Assembly (NCBI GenBank): GCA_944989445.1
Contig: CALYLW010000428.1
Location: forward strand, 409,001-473,000
Source: Ampullaceana balthica
Lineage: Eukaryota > Mollusca > Gastropoda > Lymnaeidae
Length of the DNA: 64,000 bases
Direction: 5' to 3'
The position numbers and the translations under genes were made by a program. The first letter of the stretch is position 1. The number at the start of each line of letters is the position of its first letter. A model generated the notes under the pieces. The model made no database searches. It was not told where the DNA came from and saw nothing but the letters and a program-made list of their open reading frames with translations. Below are positions 1 through 12,059 of this stretch, piece by piece.

Positions 1-653
1 AGAGATAAAGTAATTCAACACGTGAACACTGGCAATACATAACATCTACATAACAAATACATGACAACCACATGATGACTACTTGAATCTAAAGTGTAAA
101 ATGGGTTGGCTGAGGAAACCAGGAAAACCAACACTCTATCAACATTTAAAAGTCTAATAAAAATGCAAGACTAGACCTAAACCAATGATAAGTGTAGGAC
201 GTAATAATCTCTGTCTAGAAAGAGCGTCATTAAATGATAAGATAAGTTAAGGGGTAAGGAATCCAAAGTGTTTGCACGCAAGAAAAGCAACAAATATAAC
301 CACTCCTAAATTATTGTTTAATCATGTAGTGCTTGATAAGTTAATGTTAAATGAAAAAAGAAAAGCATTGATTCCATATATATTTGTATAGACTGTAACT
401 TTTGATCTTGAATCGTCGAAATTATATAAGATTTCATATTTTAAAAAACGAGACAACGACATCATCATTTTCAAATAAAATTTAATGCTCCTTTCATTCA
501 TCGTAAAATATTTTATAATTATAATTTTATTTTAATTAAAGCAATTTTGCTACTTAAGAAAAGCGTTTAATTTCTCTGACAGAGCTAAAATATGAAGAGA
601 AAGTCTAAAAAGTCATTCATCATTTTTTTACTATATATCCCCATGTTGTCAAA
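1..653. other. AT-rich spacer, no gene seen
   Basis: No open frame of coding character and no recognisable repeat was found. The stretch is strongly AT-rich with scattered homopolymer runs. Confidence 0.6.
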
Positions 654-745
654 GGGGTATATTCTGGCCTGAGGGGGTATATTCTGGCCTAGGCCAGTTT
701 AACCCCGGGGTATATTCTCGTCAGGGGTTTAATCTGGCCTGTTAC
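654..745. repeat. Cluster of a ~17-bp motif in both orientations
   Basis: The motif GGGGTATATTCTGGCCT occurs at about 654 and 674. Variants begin near 707 and 724 (GGGGTTTAATCTGGCCT), and an inverted copy (AGGCCAGTTTAACCCC) lies at about 691-706. Direct and inverted copies are interleaved, so single strands could fold into hairpins. It may be the end of an unclassified element. Confidence 0.6.
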
Positions 746-1435
746 ACCGGTGCTTTGTGTTGCAGCAATTATTGACAATTAAATTGTAATGCACATCAGA
801 TGTTAACAATAAAAGTTTATTTTAAGATAAAAATAAAGTAACTTTCTCACTGACAAAATATAGTGCCTATTTGTATACCCATATATTTACAAATATAATT
901 TTATTATTTCGGTATATTTGGAAACAAATTATGTCATCAAATTTTAGTTTTTACTTATTGAGACTTTAAATAAATCAACTCAAATAAATACAATCAATAC
1001 ACCAATGCTGTTGGTATAAAAAGTATTAAAATAATAATAATAATAAAATAAATAAATAAATAAAAATAAAACAACAAACAAAACTTAGTAACATGGTCAA
1101 AATTACTTTTAAAAAAAAATATATATATAAAAATTATTTTTTTTATTAAATTCACTTACATTAACTAAATATTTCATTGAAATCAATGTAAGCTATTAAT
1201 TTGTTCATTTAAATTTATTTTCAGTCGGGCATTTGTTTACATCACTAGATGGCAAGTTCCAAATGCTGGTGTAAGAAATCTTAAAGATCTATTTTTAATG
1301 TATGATCTAGTTCAAAACTCGCCTCTATTTCACAGTAACACGCAAAAATAACATTAATTTATTATTATTGAAATTAATATAATTTATTATATATTTTTTT
1401 AAAAAATTGTATGTGTTTTTTTTCCCATTTCTGTA
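746..1435. other. AT-rich spacer with A/T microsatellite
   Basis: No gene is seen. A simple AAT/AAAT-type tract sits at about 1028-1066, surrounded by AT-rich unique sequence. Confidence 0.5.
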
Positions 1436-1509
1436 TAATTTCTTCGGACCGGCAGCTGATGGCCCTCGGACCGGTGCCGGTCCGCGGACCACCACTTTGA
1501 GTAGCACTG
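1436..1509 (-). mobile_element. hAT-type MITE fragment (CAGTGCTtCTCAAA family)
   Basis: Read on the minus strand from 1509, the sequence starts CAGTGCTACTCAAAGTGG and continues with the GGACCGG-rich subterminal block also seen at 37927-38112, 41023, 59388-59685 and 60579-60760. Only this end is clear; the opposite terminus was not located. The family assignment rests on those better-preserved copies, which have 8-bp target duplications. Confidence 0.65.
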
Positions 1510-1713
1510 CTATAATACATACTTGACTGAGTTACAGGTCACTTCCCCATCACATGTACACGCAGTGGCGTGGCGTGGGTAGCCAGTGCAAGACTCAAAG
1601 TGAGAATCAGATCACAATGACAGTTCGCAGTCTTGAGCCTCCAAGAATTTTAGCACCTGGGGCAACCAACCATTCAAACTCTTCGAATCTGCGTCCATGT
1701 GCGCAAACATTAA

Positions 1714-1714
<1 letters not shown>

Positions 1715-1751
<37 letters not shown>
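1715..1751. repeat. (TA)n microsatellite
   Basis: An uninterrupted alternating TA tract. It produces spurious Tyr-Ile repeat ORFs on both strands. Confidence 0.9.
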
Positions 1752-1754
<3 letters not shown>

Positions 1755-1930
1755 ACCAGGTCGTTTGGGGTCTTGACAACGGGGAACGGGACATCTTGTA
1801 GATGGCGCCCTAGTAGGTGTTTGGTTGCAGAATTATAAAAACAAGTAAACTTTGTATAGCTATAATCCTCCATCTTATTGTTGACTATAAAATACTGTAT
1901 ATTAGAAGCCTACACACGGCTACATATATA

Positions 1931-2090
1931 CAGTGGAACCTCGGTATACGCCCTTAATCCGTTCCAGACACTTGGACGTGTACCAAAAAGGAACGTATAT
2001 CTTATATATACTTATACTTATATTTTTACTATAGAAATAGACGGAAAATGATTAATCCGTTCCCATGAAAAAAATCACATTGTTATTTAA
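1931..2090 (+). mobile_element. Mariner-like element, 5' half
   Basis: It begins CAGTGGAACCTCGGTATACG directly after a TA-rich flank, the typical terminus of short Tc1/mariner-derived elements, followed by a GTTCC-rich subterminal region. The matching opposite end (CGTATACCGAGGT) is at 8971-8983, about 7 kb away. The element may have been split by later insertion of the tandem array and other repeats, or these may be two independent fragments. Confidence 0.5.
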
Positions 2091-2373
2091 ATATATATCT
2101 ATACATTTATTGACGTGGTTGTATAAAAATAATTTAAACACTCCTTAATACCAAAATACATAAGTAAAAAGAACTTCTTTTTTTCTGTTTTCCTGTTATC
2201 AAGATCAACAATTTTTTCAACATGCCTTAATGTCCCTGATCTTTGTTTTGTAATCGATTTAACCCCATTTGCCCATTTAGTAGAGTCTTTGTTTTTCACA
2301 ATCACAGAAATCGTAATTCTTGGCATGCTTCAAGACACGCACGCCCATTTCATCTTATATAACAATCTCTTTT

Positions 2374-5300
2374 TAAATCCCTTATATTAACTTCACCGCC
2401 GTCTCTCTCTCTCTGTCTGTCTCTCTCTCTGTCTCTCTCTCATCATCTCATGGGCTCGGCGGGCGGAAAAACAAAAGTCGAAAATGACCCACTTTCCGTG
2501 ATCCGATCGAACTGAAATTTGGCACACGGACCCGTCTAACCTAACAATGCATCGTATCAAAATTTCAGATCGATCGAACGTACCGTAATTAAATTAATGC
2601 ATTTTTAGTTTATCCTTATATGAGGTATGTAATTTAAATTCACTGTTTTGTTATTGTTTTTTTTTCCCACTTCCACGTGAGTTTGAGTTGACGCCGATCG
2701 TCGTGTTGACGCCGACCGTCATGCCGACACCCCCTCACATCCCACCCCCATTTATTAAAGACAAGGGACATCACTCGGTGTCAGTCTGTAAATGTTTGAA
2801 AATAATCAATACTGTTAGTTATGTCTCATATATAAGGGATTTATAGTCAAAAACTTTGTTTTTACGGGTTTGTTTTTATTAAATCCCTTATATTAACTTC
2901 ACCGCCGTCTCATGGGCGGGCGGAAAAACAGAAGTCAAAAATGACCCACTTCCAATGATCCGATCGAACTGAAATTTGGAACACGGACCCGTCTTACCTA
3001 ACAATGCATCGTATCAAAATTTCAGATCGATCGAACGTACCGTAATTAAATTAATGCATTTTTAGTTTATCCTTATATGAGGTATGTAATTTAAATTCAC
3101 GATTTGTTATTGTTTTTTTGCCACGTGAAAGTTTGAGCATTGAGGCGACCCAACGAAACGACGGTGCGCTTTTGTTTACATTTTACGTGTCACTCTGAGC
3201 TCGGTCAAGCGAATCGGTGATCAGACTTTTCCCCTCTCCCCCTCCCACCCACCCCTCCCCCTAGGGTTATGAAGCAAACTTGTGTTAAGACAGATTCAGT
3301 CTGTAAATGTTTGAAAATAATCAATACTGTTAGTTATGTCTCATATATAAGGGATTTATAGTCAAAAACTTTGTTTTTACGGGTTTGTTTTTTAAATCCC
3401 TTATATTAACTTCGCGGCCGTCTCTCTCTCTCTCTCTGTCTTGGGCTCGGCGGGCGGGCGGAAAAACAGAAGTCAAAAAATGACCCACTTCCCATGATCC
3501 GATCGAACTGAAATTTGGCACACGGACCCGTCTGACCTAACAATGCATCGTATCAAAATTTCAGATCGATCGAACGTACCGTAATTAAATTAATGCATTT
3601 TTAGTTTATCCTTATATGAGGTATGTAATTTCAAATTCACGGTTTGTTATTGTTTTTTTGCCACGTGAAATTTTGAGCTGACGCATTGAGGCGATCCCAA
3701 CGAAGCGACGGGCGCTTTTGTTTACATTTTACGTGTCACTCTGAGCTCGGTCAAGCGAATCGGTGACCAGACTTTTCCCCTCTCCCCCCCCACCCACCCC
3801 TCCCCCCCACCCCTCCCCCCCCACTAGGGTTATGATGCAAAGTTGAGTTAAGACAGATTCAGTCTGTAAATGTTTGAAAATAATCAATACTGTTAGTTAT
3901 GTCTCATATATAAGGGATTTATAGTCAAAAACTTTGTTTTTACGGGTTTGTTTTATTTAAATCCCTTATATTAACTTCGCGGCCGTCTCTCTCGTCTCTC
4001 TGGGTCTTCGGGCTCGGGCGGGCGGAAAAACAGAAGTCGAAAAATGACCCACTTCCCATGATCCGATCGAACTGAAATTTGGCACACGGACCCGTCTGAC
4101 CTAACAATGCATCGTATCAAAATTTCAGATCGATCGAACGTACCGTAATTAAATTAATGCATTTTTAGTTTATCCTTATATGAGGTATGTAATTTAAATT
4201 CACGTTTGTTATTGTTTTTTTGCCACGTGAAATTTTGAGCTGACGCATTGAGGCGACCCAACGAAGCGACGGGCGCTTTTGTTTACATTTTACGTGTCAC
4301 TCTGAGCTCGGTCAAGCGAATCGGTGACCAGACTTTTCCCCTCTCCCCCCCACCCACCCCTCCCCCCCCCACTAGGGTTATGATGCAAAGTTGAGTTAAG
4401 ACAGATTCAGTCTGTAAATGTTTGAAAATAATCAATACTGTTAGTTATGTCTCATATATAAGGGATTTATAGTCAAAAACTTTGTTTTTACGGGTTTGTT
4501 TTTTAAATCCCTTATATTAACTTCACCGGCCGTCTCTCTCTCTCTCTCTCTCTGTCTTGGGTCGGCGGGCGGAAAAACAGAAGTCAAAAATGACCCACTT
4601 CCCATGATCCGATCGAACTGAAATTTGGCACACGGACCCGTCTACCTAACAATGCATCGTATCAAAATTTCAGATCGATCGAACGTACCGTAATTAAATT
4701 AATGCATTTTTAGTTTATCCTTATATGAGGTATGTAATTTAAATTCACGGTTTGTTATTGTTTTTTTTGCCACGTGAAATTTTGAGCTGACGCATTGAGG
4801 CGACCCAACGAAGCGACGGGGCGCTTTTGTTTACATTTTACGTGTCACTCTGAGCTCGGTCAAGCGAATCGGTGACCAGACTTCACTAGGGTTATGATGC
4901 AAAGTTAAGTTAAGACAGATTCAGTCTGTAAATGTTTGAAAATAATCAATACTGTTAGTTATGTCTCATATATAAGGGATTTATAGTCATAAACTTTGTT
5001 TTTACGGGTTTGTTTTATTAAATCCCTTATATTAACTTCACTGGCGTCTCTCTCTCTCTGTCTTGGGCGGGCGGAAAAACAGAAGTCAAAAATGACCCAC
5101 TTCCCATGATCCGATCGAACTGAAATTTGGCACACGGACCCGTCTAACCTAACAATGACTCGTATCAAAATTTCAGATCGATCAAACGTACCGTAATTAA
5201 ATTAATGCATTTTAATTTATCCTTATATGAGGTATGTAATTTAAATTCACGGTTTGTTATTGTTTTTTTCCCACGTGAAATTTTGAGCTGACGCATTGAG

Positions 5301-7440
5301 GCGACCCAACGAAGCGACGGGCGCTTTTGTTTACATTTTACGTGTCACTCTGAGCTCGGTCAAGCGAATCGGTGACCAGACTTTTCCCCTCTCCCCCCAC
5401 CCCTCCCCCCACCACCCCTCCCCCCACCACTAGGGTTATGATGCAAAGTTGAGTTAAGACAGATTCAGTCTGTAAATGTTTGAAAATAATCAATACTGTT
5501 AGTTATGTCTCATATATAAGGGATTTATAGTCAAAAACTTTGTTTTTACGGGTTTGTTTTATTAAATCCTTTATATTAACTCGTGGTGTCTGCGGCCGAC
5601 CGACCGACCGACCTTGCCGCCAAAACTTTTGATCGATTTTTAACCCACTTGCTCGCAAGATAGCGAGCTGAAATTTTGCAGGCAGTTTTGTACCGATGAT
5701 AAAAACAATGTATCAAAATTTCAGATCGATTGCATGTACCGTAATTAAATTATTGATTTTTTAGATTATTTTATTTATTCCTATGTATCATGCCATTTTT
5801 TGAGATAGAGCGTCGCGGTGGTTATTATATTGAACAACCTTTCTGTCGCGCAATAAGGTGCGTATTTTATTGACAGCTCTTTTTATAAACATATTCCTGA
5901 TCGGTGCGCATTATATTAAACATGTTTTACGACACAACTGCAATTTTGTATTTCTGGATGGTCTGGCGCTGCGTATTATAATGAACATTCTTTTAATTAC
6001 TTCTCGTACATAAAGGATTTATAGTCAAAAACTTGGTTTTTTGTATCAAAATTTCAGATCGATCGCATGTACCATAATTAAATTATTGATTTTTTAGATT
6101 ATTTGATTTATTCCTATGTATCATGCTATTTTTTGAGATAGAGCGTCGCGGTGCGTATTATATTGATCAACCTTTCTGTCGCGCAATAAGGTGCGTATTT
6201 TATTGACAACACTTTTTATAAACATATTCCTGATCGGTGCGCATTATATTAAACACGTTTTACGACACAACTGCAATTTTGTATTTTTGGATGGTCTTGC
6301 GCTGCGTGTTATAATGAACATTCTTTTAGTTACGTCTCATACGTAAAGGATTTATAGTCAAAAACTTGTTTTTTTTACGGGTTGTTTTTATTAAATCCCT
6401 TATATTAAATTCACCGCCGTCTCTCTCTCTCTGTCTTGGGCGGGCGGAAAAAACCAACGTAAAAAATGACCCACTTCCCGTGATCCGATCGAGCTGAAAT
6501 TTGGCACTGGGACCCGTCTCACCTAACAATGCATCGTATCAAAATTTCAGATCGATCGAACGTACCGTAATTAAATTTATGCATTTTTAGTTTATTCTTA
6601 TATAACGTATGTAATTCAAATTAACGGTTTGTTATTGTTTTTTTTCCACGTGAAAGTTTGAGTAGACGCGTTGACGTCGACCCATTGAAGTACCGGCGTG
6701 CTTTTGTTTACATTTTACGTGTCACGCTGAGCTCGGTCAAGCGATCGGAGACCAGACTCAGGGTTATGAAGCAAAGTTGAGTTAAGACAGATTCAGTCTG
6801 TAAATGTTTGTCGTGTTTGAAAATAATCAATACTGCTAGTTATGTCTCATATATAATGGATTTATAGTCAAAAACTTTGTTTTTACGGGTTTGCTTTATT
6901 AAATCCCTTATATTAACTTCACCGCCGTCTCTCTCTGTCTCTCTGTCTGTCGTCATCTTATGGGCGGGCTGAAAAAAAGTCAAAAATGACCCACTTCACG
7001 TGATCCGATCGAGCTGAAATTTGGCACATGGACCCGTCTCACCTAACAATGCATCGTATCAAAATTTCAGATCGATCGAACGTACCGTAATTAAATTAAT
7101 GCATTTTATCCTTATATAACGTATGTAATTCAAATTCACGGTTTGTTATTGTTTTTTTTTCCACGTGAAAGTTTGAGTTGACGCTTTGACGCGACCCATC
7201 GAAGTACCGGCGTGCTTTTGTTTACATTTTACGTGTCACGCTGAGCACGGTCAAGCGCGATCGGTGACCAGACTTTTCCCCCTCTCCCACCCCCACCCCC
7301 AGGGTTATGAAGCAAAGTTGAGTTAAGACAGATTCAGTCTGTAAATGTTTGTCGCGTTTGAAAATAATCAATACTGTTAGTTATGTCTCATATATAAGGG
7401 ATTTATAGTCAAAAACTTTGTTTTTACGGGGTTGTTTTAT
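2374..7440 (+). repeat. Tandem array of ~510-565 bp TIR-ended units
   Basis: Units begin at about 2374, 2881, 3394, 3959, 4505, 5020, 5564, 6393 and 6901, each with AAATCCCTTATATTAAC. Each ends with ATATATAAGGGATTT, the approximate inverse of its start, followed by a ~35-bp linker (ATAGTCAAAAACTTTG then a T-rich run) before the next unit. Inside each unit, in order, are a CT microsatellite, a GCGGGCGG block, a highly conserved core (GATCGATCGAACGTACCG), a CACGTG and, in many units, a C-rich tract. Single copies of the family occur at 27588-28070, 43049-43310 and, inverted, 55122-55609. This looks like a MITE-like element turned into a satellite-like array. No transposase is present and the superfamily is not determined. 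Confidence 0.85.
5564..6392 (+). repeat. Divergent subfamily unit within the array
   Basis: This unit starts AAATCCTTTATATTAACTCG and has a different interior, with repeated TATATTGA and TGCGTATT motifs near 'gagatagagcgtcgcgg'. A ~300-bp piece is repeated inside it (about 5718-6012 and 6046-6350). It matches the inverted copy at 55122-55609 better than its array neighbours, so two subfamilies are interleaved here. Confidence 0.7.
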
Positions 7441-7700
7441 TAACCACGTTTTATTAACTCGCTTTCGTTCCTGTGGCATTGTATCATTGTTGGTTTGTCC
7501 AAGATTTTTTCAAATCTGCCAACGTAAAATTGAACCACTTCTGATGGTCCTAGAGATCTGAAAATTTTACCACAGATAGATCTTGGATGACAATGCATTG
7601 TATTAAAATTTCACATTTACCGAATGTACCGTTATTAAATTATTGAACTTTTTAGTTCATCTATAGTCTACATATAAGCATCTGTACCGTCTGCTTTTGT
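7441..7700. repeat. Degenerate final unit of the array
   Basis: It retains decayed versions of the core (ACAATGCATTGTATTAAAAT, then CGAATGTACCGTTATTAAAT) in the same order as the array units. I read it as an old diverged member at the array edge. No gene is seen. Confidence 0.5.
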
Positions 7701-7827
7701 TGTGAGTTCACCCCGCGACCACATCACAATGTTTTTTGAAAACGTTGGGCGGGCGCTTGTGAGTGTTTCGTAAAAAAAATAGAGGTAAAAAATATTTTTA
7801 AAATCCAGGTTGTTATAAGTGGACTAA

Positions 7828-8200
7828 AAAGAATAAAATAAATAGAAGTAAAAGAAAAAGATATTTCAAAACCATGTTTTTATAAGCGGACTAAAAAGAA
7901 GAAAATAATGTAAAACTAATAAGTTCAAGTACTTCGATTTAATATGACTAAAAACGTGGGGCGGGTGTTTGGTATAAAAATTAAAGATTTCTAATTTAGA
8001 AGGCAAAAGAGAGATCTATAAGTGAGAGAATGAGTGAACCGCATATGTTAAACCTCATAAGCGCCCGCCCCACGTTTTTAGTCATATTATTGTAAATCGA
8101 AGTACTTGAACTAATAAGTTTTAACTTATTTTCTTCTTTTTAAGTCCGCTTATAAAGATGTGGTTTTAAAAATCTTTTTTTTACTTCTATTTATTTCAAC
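7828..8200. repeat. Long imperfect inverted repeat (fold-back)
   Basis: The left arm (about 7828-7965) and right arm (about 8064-8200) are near-reverse complements. For example GACTAAAAACGTGGGGCGGG at about 7946-7965 pairs with CCCGCCCCACGTTTTTAGTC at about 8064-8083. The loop is about 100 bp. Arms of roughly 135 bp could extrude a cruciform or yield a long hairpin RNA. It may be a fold-back transposon or an inverted duplication. Confidence 0.75.
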
Positions 8201-8447
8201 TCCATGGTTATCATAACAATTTGTTGCGTTGCTTGGCTCCCCTCATTAACTTTCTTAGAACTCGTGATGAGTTAATTTACTTTTTTTTAAAAATACAAGT
8301 AAAACTCAAAACACATGACAATTTAGAGTCATTGCGGGAGCCGCGAATCGTTTACTTTATGGTACCAAGTAGTAGCAACCGCTTCTAACACACTTGAGTA
8401 TCGCGTGGTGTGCTATGACTATGATGACTACATGCTAGCCATGTGTC

Positions 8448-8874
8448 GGAGCCGTCCATAGATGACGTCACGCACCTAGGGGAGAGGGGGTCATGCATTT
8501 GTGACGATGTGAGATGAGGGGGTAGGGGGTGTTTAAGAACTGTGATGTCACATTAAAGTGTGCAACTTTAAACAAAAGTTCCACTTAAATATTTGCTTTC
8601 TTACAATTTATTTAATGACGTTTTCAATGGCATCACGCGTGCAGCCTTTTGCTAAACTAATAATACATACTTGAATAACAATAAAGTGTATTGAAACAGG
8701 CTCATTTTCAAATAAGATATACGGCTTTTTATGAGGAGGAGTGGCGAAAATTTGAGACGTCATGCTTGAGGAAAGGGGGGAGGGGGTAACCTTTCGTGAC
8801 GGCATGTGACAAAAATTGGGGGGGAGGGGTTGTGAAACGGCAAAAATCACGTAACGTCATTTATGAACGATCCC
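8448..8874. mobile_element. MITE of the GGGGCCGTCC...TGACGTCA family, copy 1
   Basis: The termini (GAGCCGTCCATAGATGACGT... and ...ACGTCATTTATGAACGATCC) are degenerate forms of the family's inverted repeats, best seen at 40280-40695. The interior has the same G-rich runs and the segment around TTTAAACAAAAGTTCCACTT found in the other copies. There is no coding capacity. Confidence 0.75.
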
Positions 8875-8885
8875 ATACAGTAGGT

Positions 8886-8983
8886 CGTATTCCAAACAAG
8901 GTCGTATACCAAGCAAAAAGTTTCCCGTCCAAACAGGATGTATACCAAGTTGGACTTATACCAAAGCAGACGTATACCGAGGT
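8886..8983 (+). mobile_element. Mariner-like element, 3' half
   Basis: It contains repeated GTATACCAA-type motifs and ends CGTATACCGAGGT followed by (TA)n, complementary to the terminus at 1931. See that entry for the split-element interpretation. Confidence 0.5.
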
Positions 8984-9129
8984 ATATATATATAATATAT
9001 TAACATTATAAATTTTACATTGGCCCACATATAGCTCTAATTAATTAAATCACAAAGTAACACATTGCAATAATGGCTTAAGGCAACCCAATGACAAAGG
9101 TACAAACAAACTATCTTTGAGGTTAAATT

Positions 9130-9135
9130 TTTATT
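9130..9135 (-). terminator. Candidate poly(A) signal for the 379-aa ORF
   Basis: AATAAA on the minus strand, about 100 nt downstream of the stop codon of the ORF at 9236-10375. This is consistent with a short intronless transcript. Confidence 0.4.
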
Positions 9136-9235
9136 ATTTTTATGTTAACTTGTGTATACTTTGCTGAATACAAACATTACGACAGTGGACTTGATTGAGC
9201 TGCCAAAGATACGTCTGGATGTGTGAGATATGTAC

Positions 9236-10375
9236 TTAGCAGTTGTACCCCTTTATTAATCTGTGAGACAGAGACACCACAATGGGCTTCGGTGACACAT
9301 GGTAATATTTGAAGAAAATTGGCAAATTGTCGTTCTCAGAAGTAGGTGACCCGTACGCCGGGCAGTTCAAAGTGGGTTCCGTGTTGGTGCTCTTGTGCTG
9401 GGTGCTGCCCGTGATGTGAAACCTGGCCAGTTTCAAGATCCTATCGGCCACCGGGGTGCTAAACCGGTTGTGGCCGGCTTCGACTTGACCATCCTTCGCC
9501 CCGCGGGAGGGACCCACGCAGTGCTCGCAAGTGTTGGTGGATTTGGATTGTTTAGACAGCCCCTCGCGGTCGCTACTCCGGTGTTCACGGCATCTTCTGT
9601 TGTACGGCGAGTCGAGCCGGATTCCGCTGGAGAGTAAAGCGGCATTTCTAATTCGCTTTTGGGATATTTGCGGTACCTTTTTTGGTCTTGGACACAGGTC
9701 TTTCTCACTAATTGGGATGCCCGCGTACGTAGAAGAGGTCGACGGTTTCGACAACACCAGCAGCTTTTCATAGTTCGCATCCAGGTTGCACCCGAGGCCG
9801 CAGTTTTTCCGCGTGCCGTTCAGAATGTCTTCGCCATATTTGTTGAGGACCGTCATCGATTTCATGGCCTTTGAAAACCTGGCCGGGCGCGGCATCAGGT
9901 TGAATTTGTCCACTTTCGGAGGGGAGCACGGCGGGGACAGGCCGATCATCTTACACGCTCTGTGGAGCCAAGAGATGCTGTCGTACGCCTCTGCAAACTC
10001 CATCGCCCTCTCTCCGGGTATGAGACCGAGCTTAGAGATGATCGACCTTAGCCGAGCTGTTCTTTCTTCCTCGGTCGAGATTTTTTTGCGGCGCCCGTGT
10101 GGAAGTTTTGAGGTGCGCATATGAGGTTGTTTGTTCTGCGGGTTTGTCGAAGCTGTGGTCAAGGAACTGGCTCTGTAACCTCTCCTAGGCGAAGGCGAGC
10201 GACTCCATTGGCACCGAGGGAGGCGCTCGCCATGGTTTTTCCTCTCTGCAGATTTCGCATTGGAGTCGAGGCTTAAGCAAAAACTTGTTTCCTTCCTCGA
10301 AGAAGATCGTGCCCTATGTCTGGATACGCTTCTCATTGATCTTCTTTTTGAGCGTGACGAAACAGATGTGGACAT
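9236..10375 (-). CDS. Unidentified intronless basic Ser/Arg-rich protein, 379 aa
   Basis: I do not recognise this protein. It is one uninterrupted frame from an ATG with G at -3 to TAA, and is markedly richer in GC than the AT-rich DNA around it, which argues for real coding sequence. The first ~70 residues are rich in Arg and Ser (for example SKRRSMRSVSRHRARSSSR), like a nuclear-localising or RNA/chromatin-binding tail. Residues ~95-175 are more ordered, with helical-looking stretches (RTARLRSIISKLGLIPGERA, FAEAYDSISWLHRACKMIGL). The rest is low complexity with scattered Cys. No signal peptide or membrane segment is seen. It resembles the 2117-aa ORF at 14989 in lacking introns and in composition, but I found no shared motif. 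It could be a lineage-specific gene, a retrogene or a terminal exon. Confidence 0.55.
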   Translation of the reverse strand: MSTSVSSRSKRRSMRSVSRHRARSSSRKETSFCLSLDSNAKSAERKNHGERLPRCQWSRSPSPRRGYRASSLTTASTNPQNKQPHMRTSKLPHGRRKKISTEEERTARLRSIISKLGLIPGERAMEFAEAYDSISWLHRACKMIGLSPPCSPPKVDKFNLMPRPARFSKAMKSMTVLNKYGEDILNGTRKNCGLGCNLDANYEKLLVLSKPSTSSTYAGIPISEKDLCPRPKKVPQISQKRIRNAALLSSGIRLDSPYNRRCREHRSSDREGLSKQSKSTNTCEHCVGPSRGAKDGQVEAGHNRFSTPVADRILKLARFHITGSTQHKSTNTEPTLNCPAYGSPTSENDNLPIFFKYYHVSPKPIVVSLSHRLIKGYNC

Positions 10376-11620
10376 TTCTGTCGTGGAAATGTGTATATTA
10401 AACCCACCCTATAAAAACTGACCCAGAATGACTATATTGGGACATCTTAATTTAAATGCACGAATACTTGAACCACAATGTTCAATAATCGATTACCCTC
10501 ATCCTGTGGGTTTCCTGTATATGATATTTGTACCGGCTGAAAATGGAATCAATTTGGATCTAGCTGAGGCTAGACATGCGAAGTGAACTAGACAAAAGAA
10601 TTTCAGTGGGTGACATTGATAACTGATATGACCACGCCTGAATGCAAGGAGTTGTGCAGTTTCGGAACTAAATCAGTTTTTCAATATTTTGGACATCGCC
10701 TGTAAATAAACTAGAAGCTTAGGGGCGCATTGTGGGAAGTACTGTTAAATTGTGGTTGTATTTCAACTAGACGCACGGATGATTCAACGTTTCATTCCCT
10801 AATTCAAATGTGTTATTAGGGGTTCTGATTATTATGTTTATGGGTAGACAGTTGACCAAGAAAGCTGCACGTTTGCCATAGCTGTGACCGAGAGTGTTCG
10901 AGCCTCATCTCTCCAATCAAAATTGGGAATTGTTTCTTTCATAATATGGGCCTCTCTAAAATGGGATGATGAAGCGGGCACATTGCAAGGTATGTGGTCC
11001 AACCGTCCTTAACACGTTAAAAATATTACTCCTGGTGGGAAAACAAGCAAATGAATAATTAATTGCTAAAAAGGCACAAGATGACTTTTTAAAATTGTAT
11101 TTTAGTATTTTATTAGAATTACACTGTGTCTAGAATTTTATAAATCAAAAAATCATTGGCATTAAATTAATTGCGTTTTTATTTCAATGTAGTTCATTTC
11201 ATGCATGGATTCATGTTGAAAATCAGTATGGATTGGAATGAGAAATACAGCGTTACCTTTGCTTGTGTGTATTTTACCATAGTACTTCCTAAAGGCACTT
11301 ATCATCTCATTGACTTTGTACGGAGATGATTTTTAAAGAAAGTGTTGACATAAGTTAACTATGTTTAACAGAGGAGAAGACAACTCTGTCCTTGGAGACT
11401 TCATCGCTCAGGACTCTAGACTGCAGTTTAGGTCAGCATCAAGTACTAGACCCAGTTGAAGTCATCTTGTCCAGTTTAACTCCAAAGTATCGACTGAAAA
11501 AGAAGGAAAAACAACGCTTACCAAATCAAAACGTCTCCAAGCTGATTGGTCACAATAAAAAAATAAGGAGGGAGCATCCATCACTCAACAGAATACCGAT
11601 ACCGAAGTATTGGAGGTTTA
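10376..11620. other. Intergenic, nothing recognised
   Basis: AT-rich unique-looking sequence between the minus-strand ORF and the MITE at 11621. No convincing TATA box for the 379-aa ORF was found immediately upstream of its start. The short ORF at 11392-11634 runs into the MITE and is not supported. Confidence 0.5.
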
Positions 11621-12059
11621 GGGGCCGTCCTTAAATGACGTCACGCACCTAGGGGAAGGGGGGCCCACACATTTGTGACGATGTGTGACGAGGGGGGAGG
11701 GGGTGTTTGAGAAATGTGACGTAAAATCAAAACTCGCAACTTTAAATAAAAGTTCCACTTAAATATTTGATTTCTTACATGTTACTTTATGACCCTTTAC
11801 ATTGCTTCACGCGTGTTACGATATAGGAGTGCAACCTTACACTAAATACACACTTCAATGACAAAAAAATGATTTTTGAAACATGCTCTTTTTCAAATAG
11901 AAAATACAGCTTTTATGGGGAAAAAGGGGGGGGGGTTTCAAAGCTTTGTGCCATCAAATTAGAGGGAGGGTCTAAGTTTTGTGACGACGCGTGATGAGGG
12001 GGGAGGGGGGTGAAAAATTGGCCAAAATCGCGTGACGTCATTTTAATATGGACGGCTCC
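11621..12059. mobile_element. MITE of the GGGGCCGTCC...TGACGTCA family, copy 2
   Basis: It starts GGGGCCGTCCTTAAATGACG and ends with TGACGTCATTTTAATATGGA then CGGCTCC, inverted repeats with a few mismatches. The interior G-rich runs and spacing match the copy at 40280-40695. There is no ORF. CRE-like TGACGTCA octamers are preserved at both ends. Confidence 0.85.

Noticed and set aside
3330..6529. Related short minus-strand ORFs (63-69 aa) recurring every ~500 bp
   Set aside because: They span the same conserved core and CT tract of the array unit, differ by frameshifts between copies and lack consistent starts.
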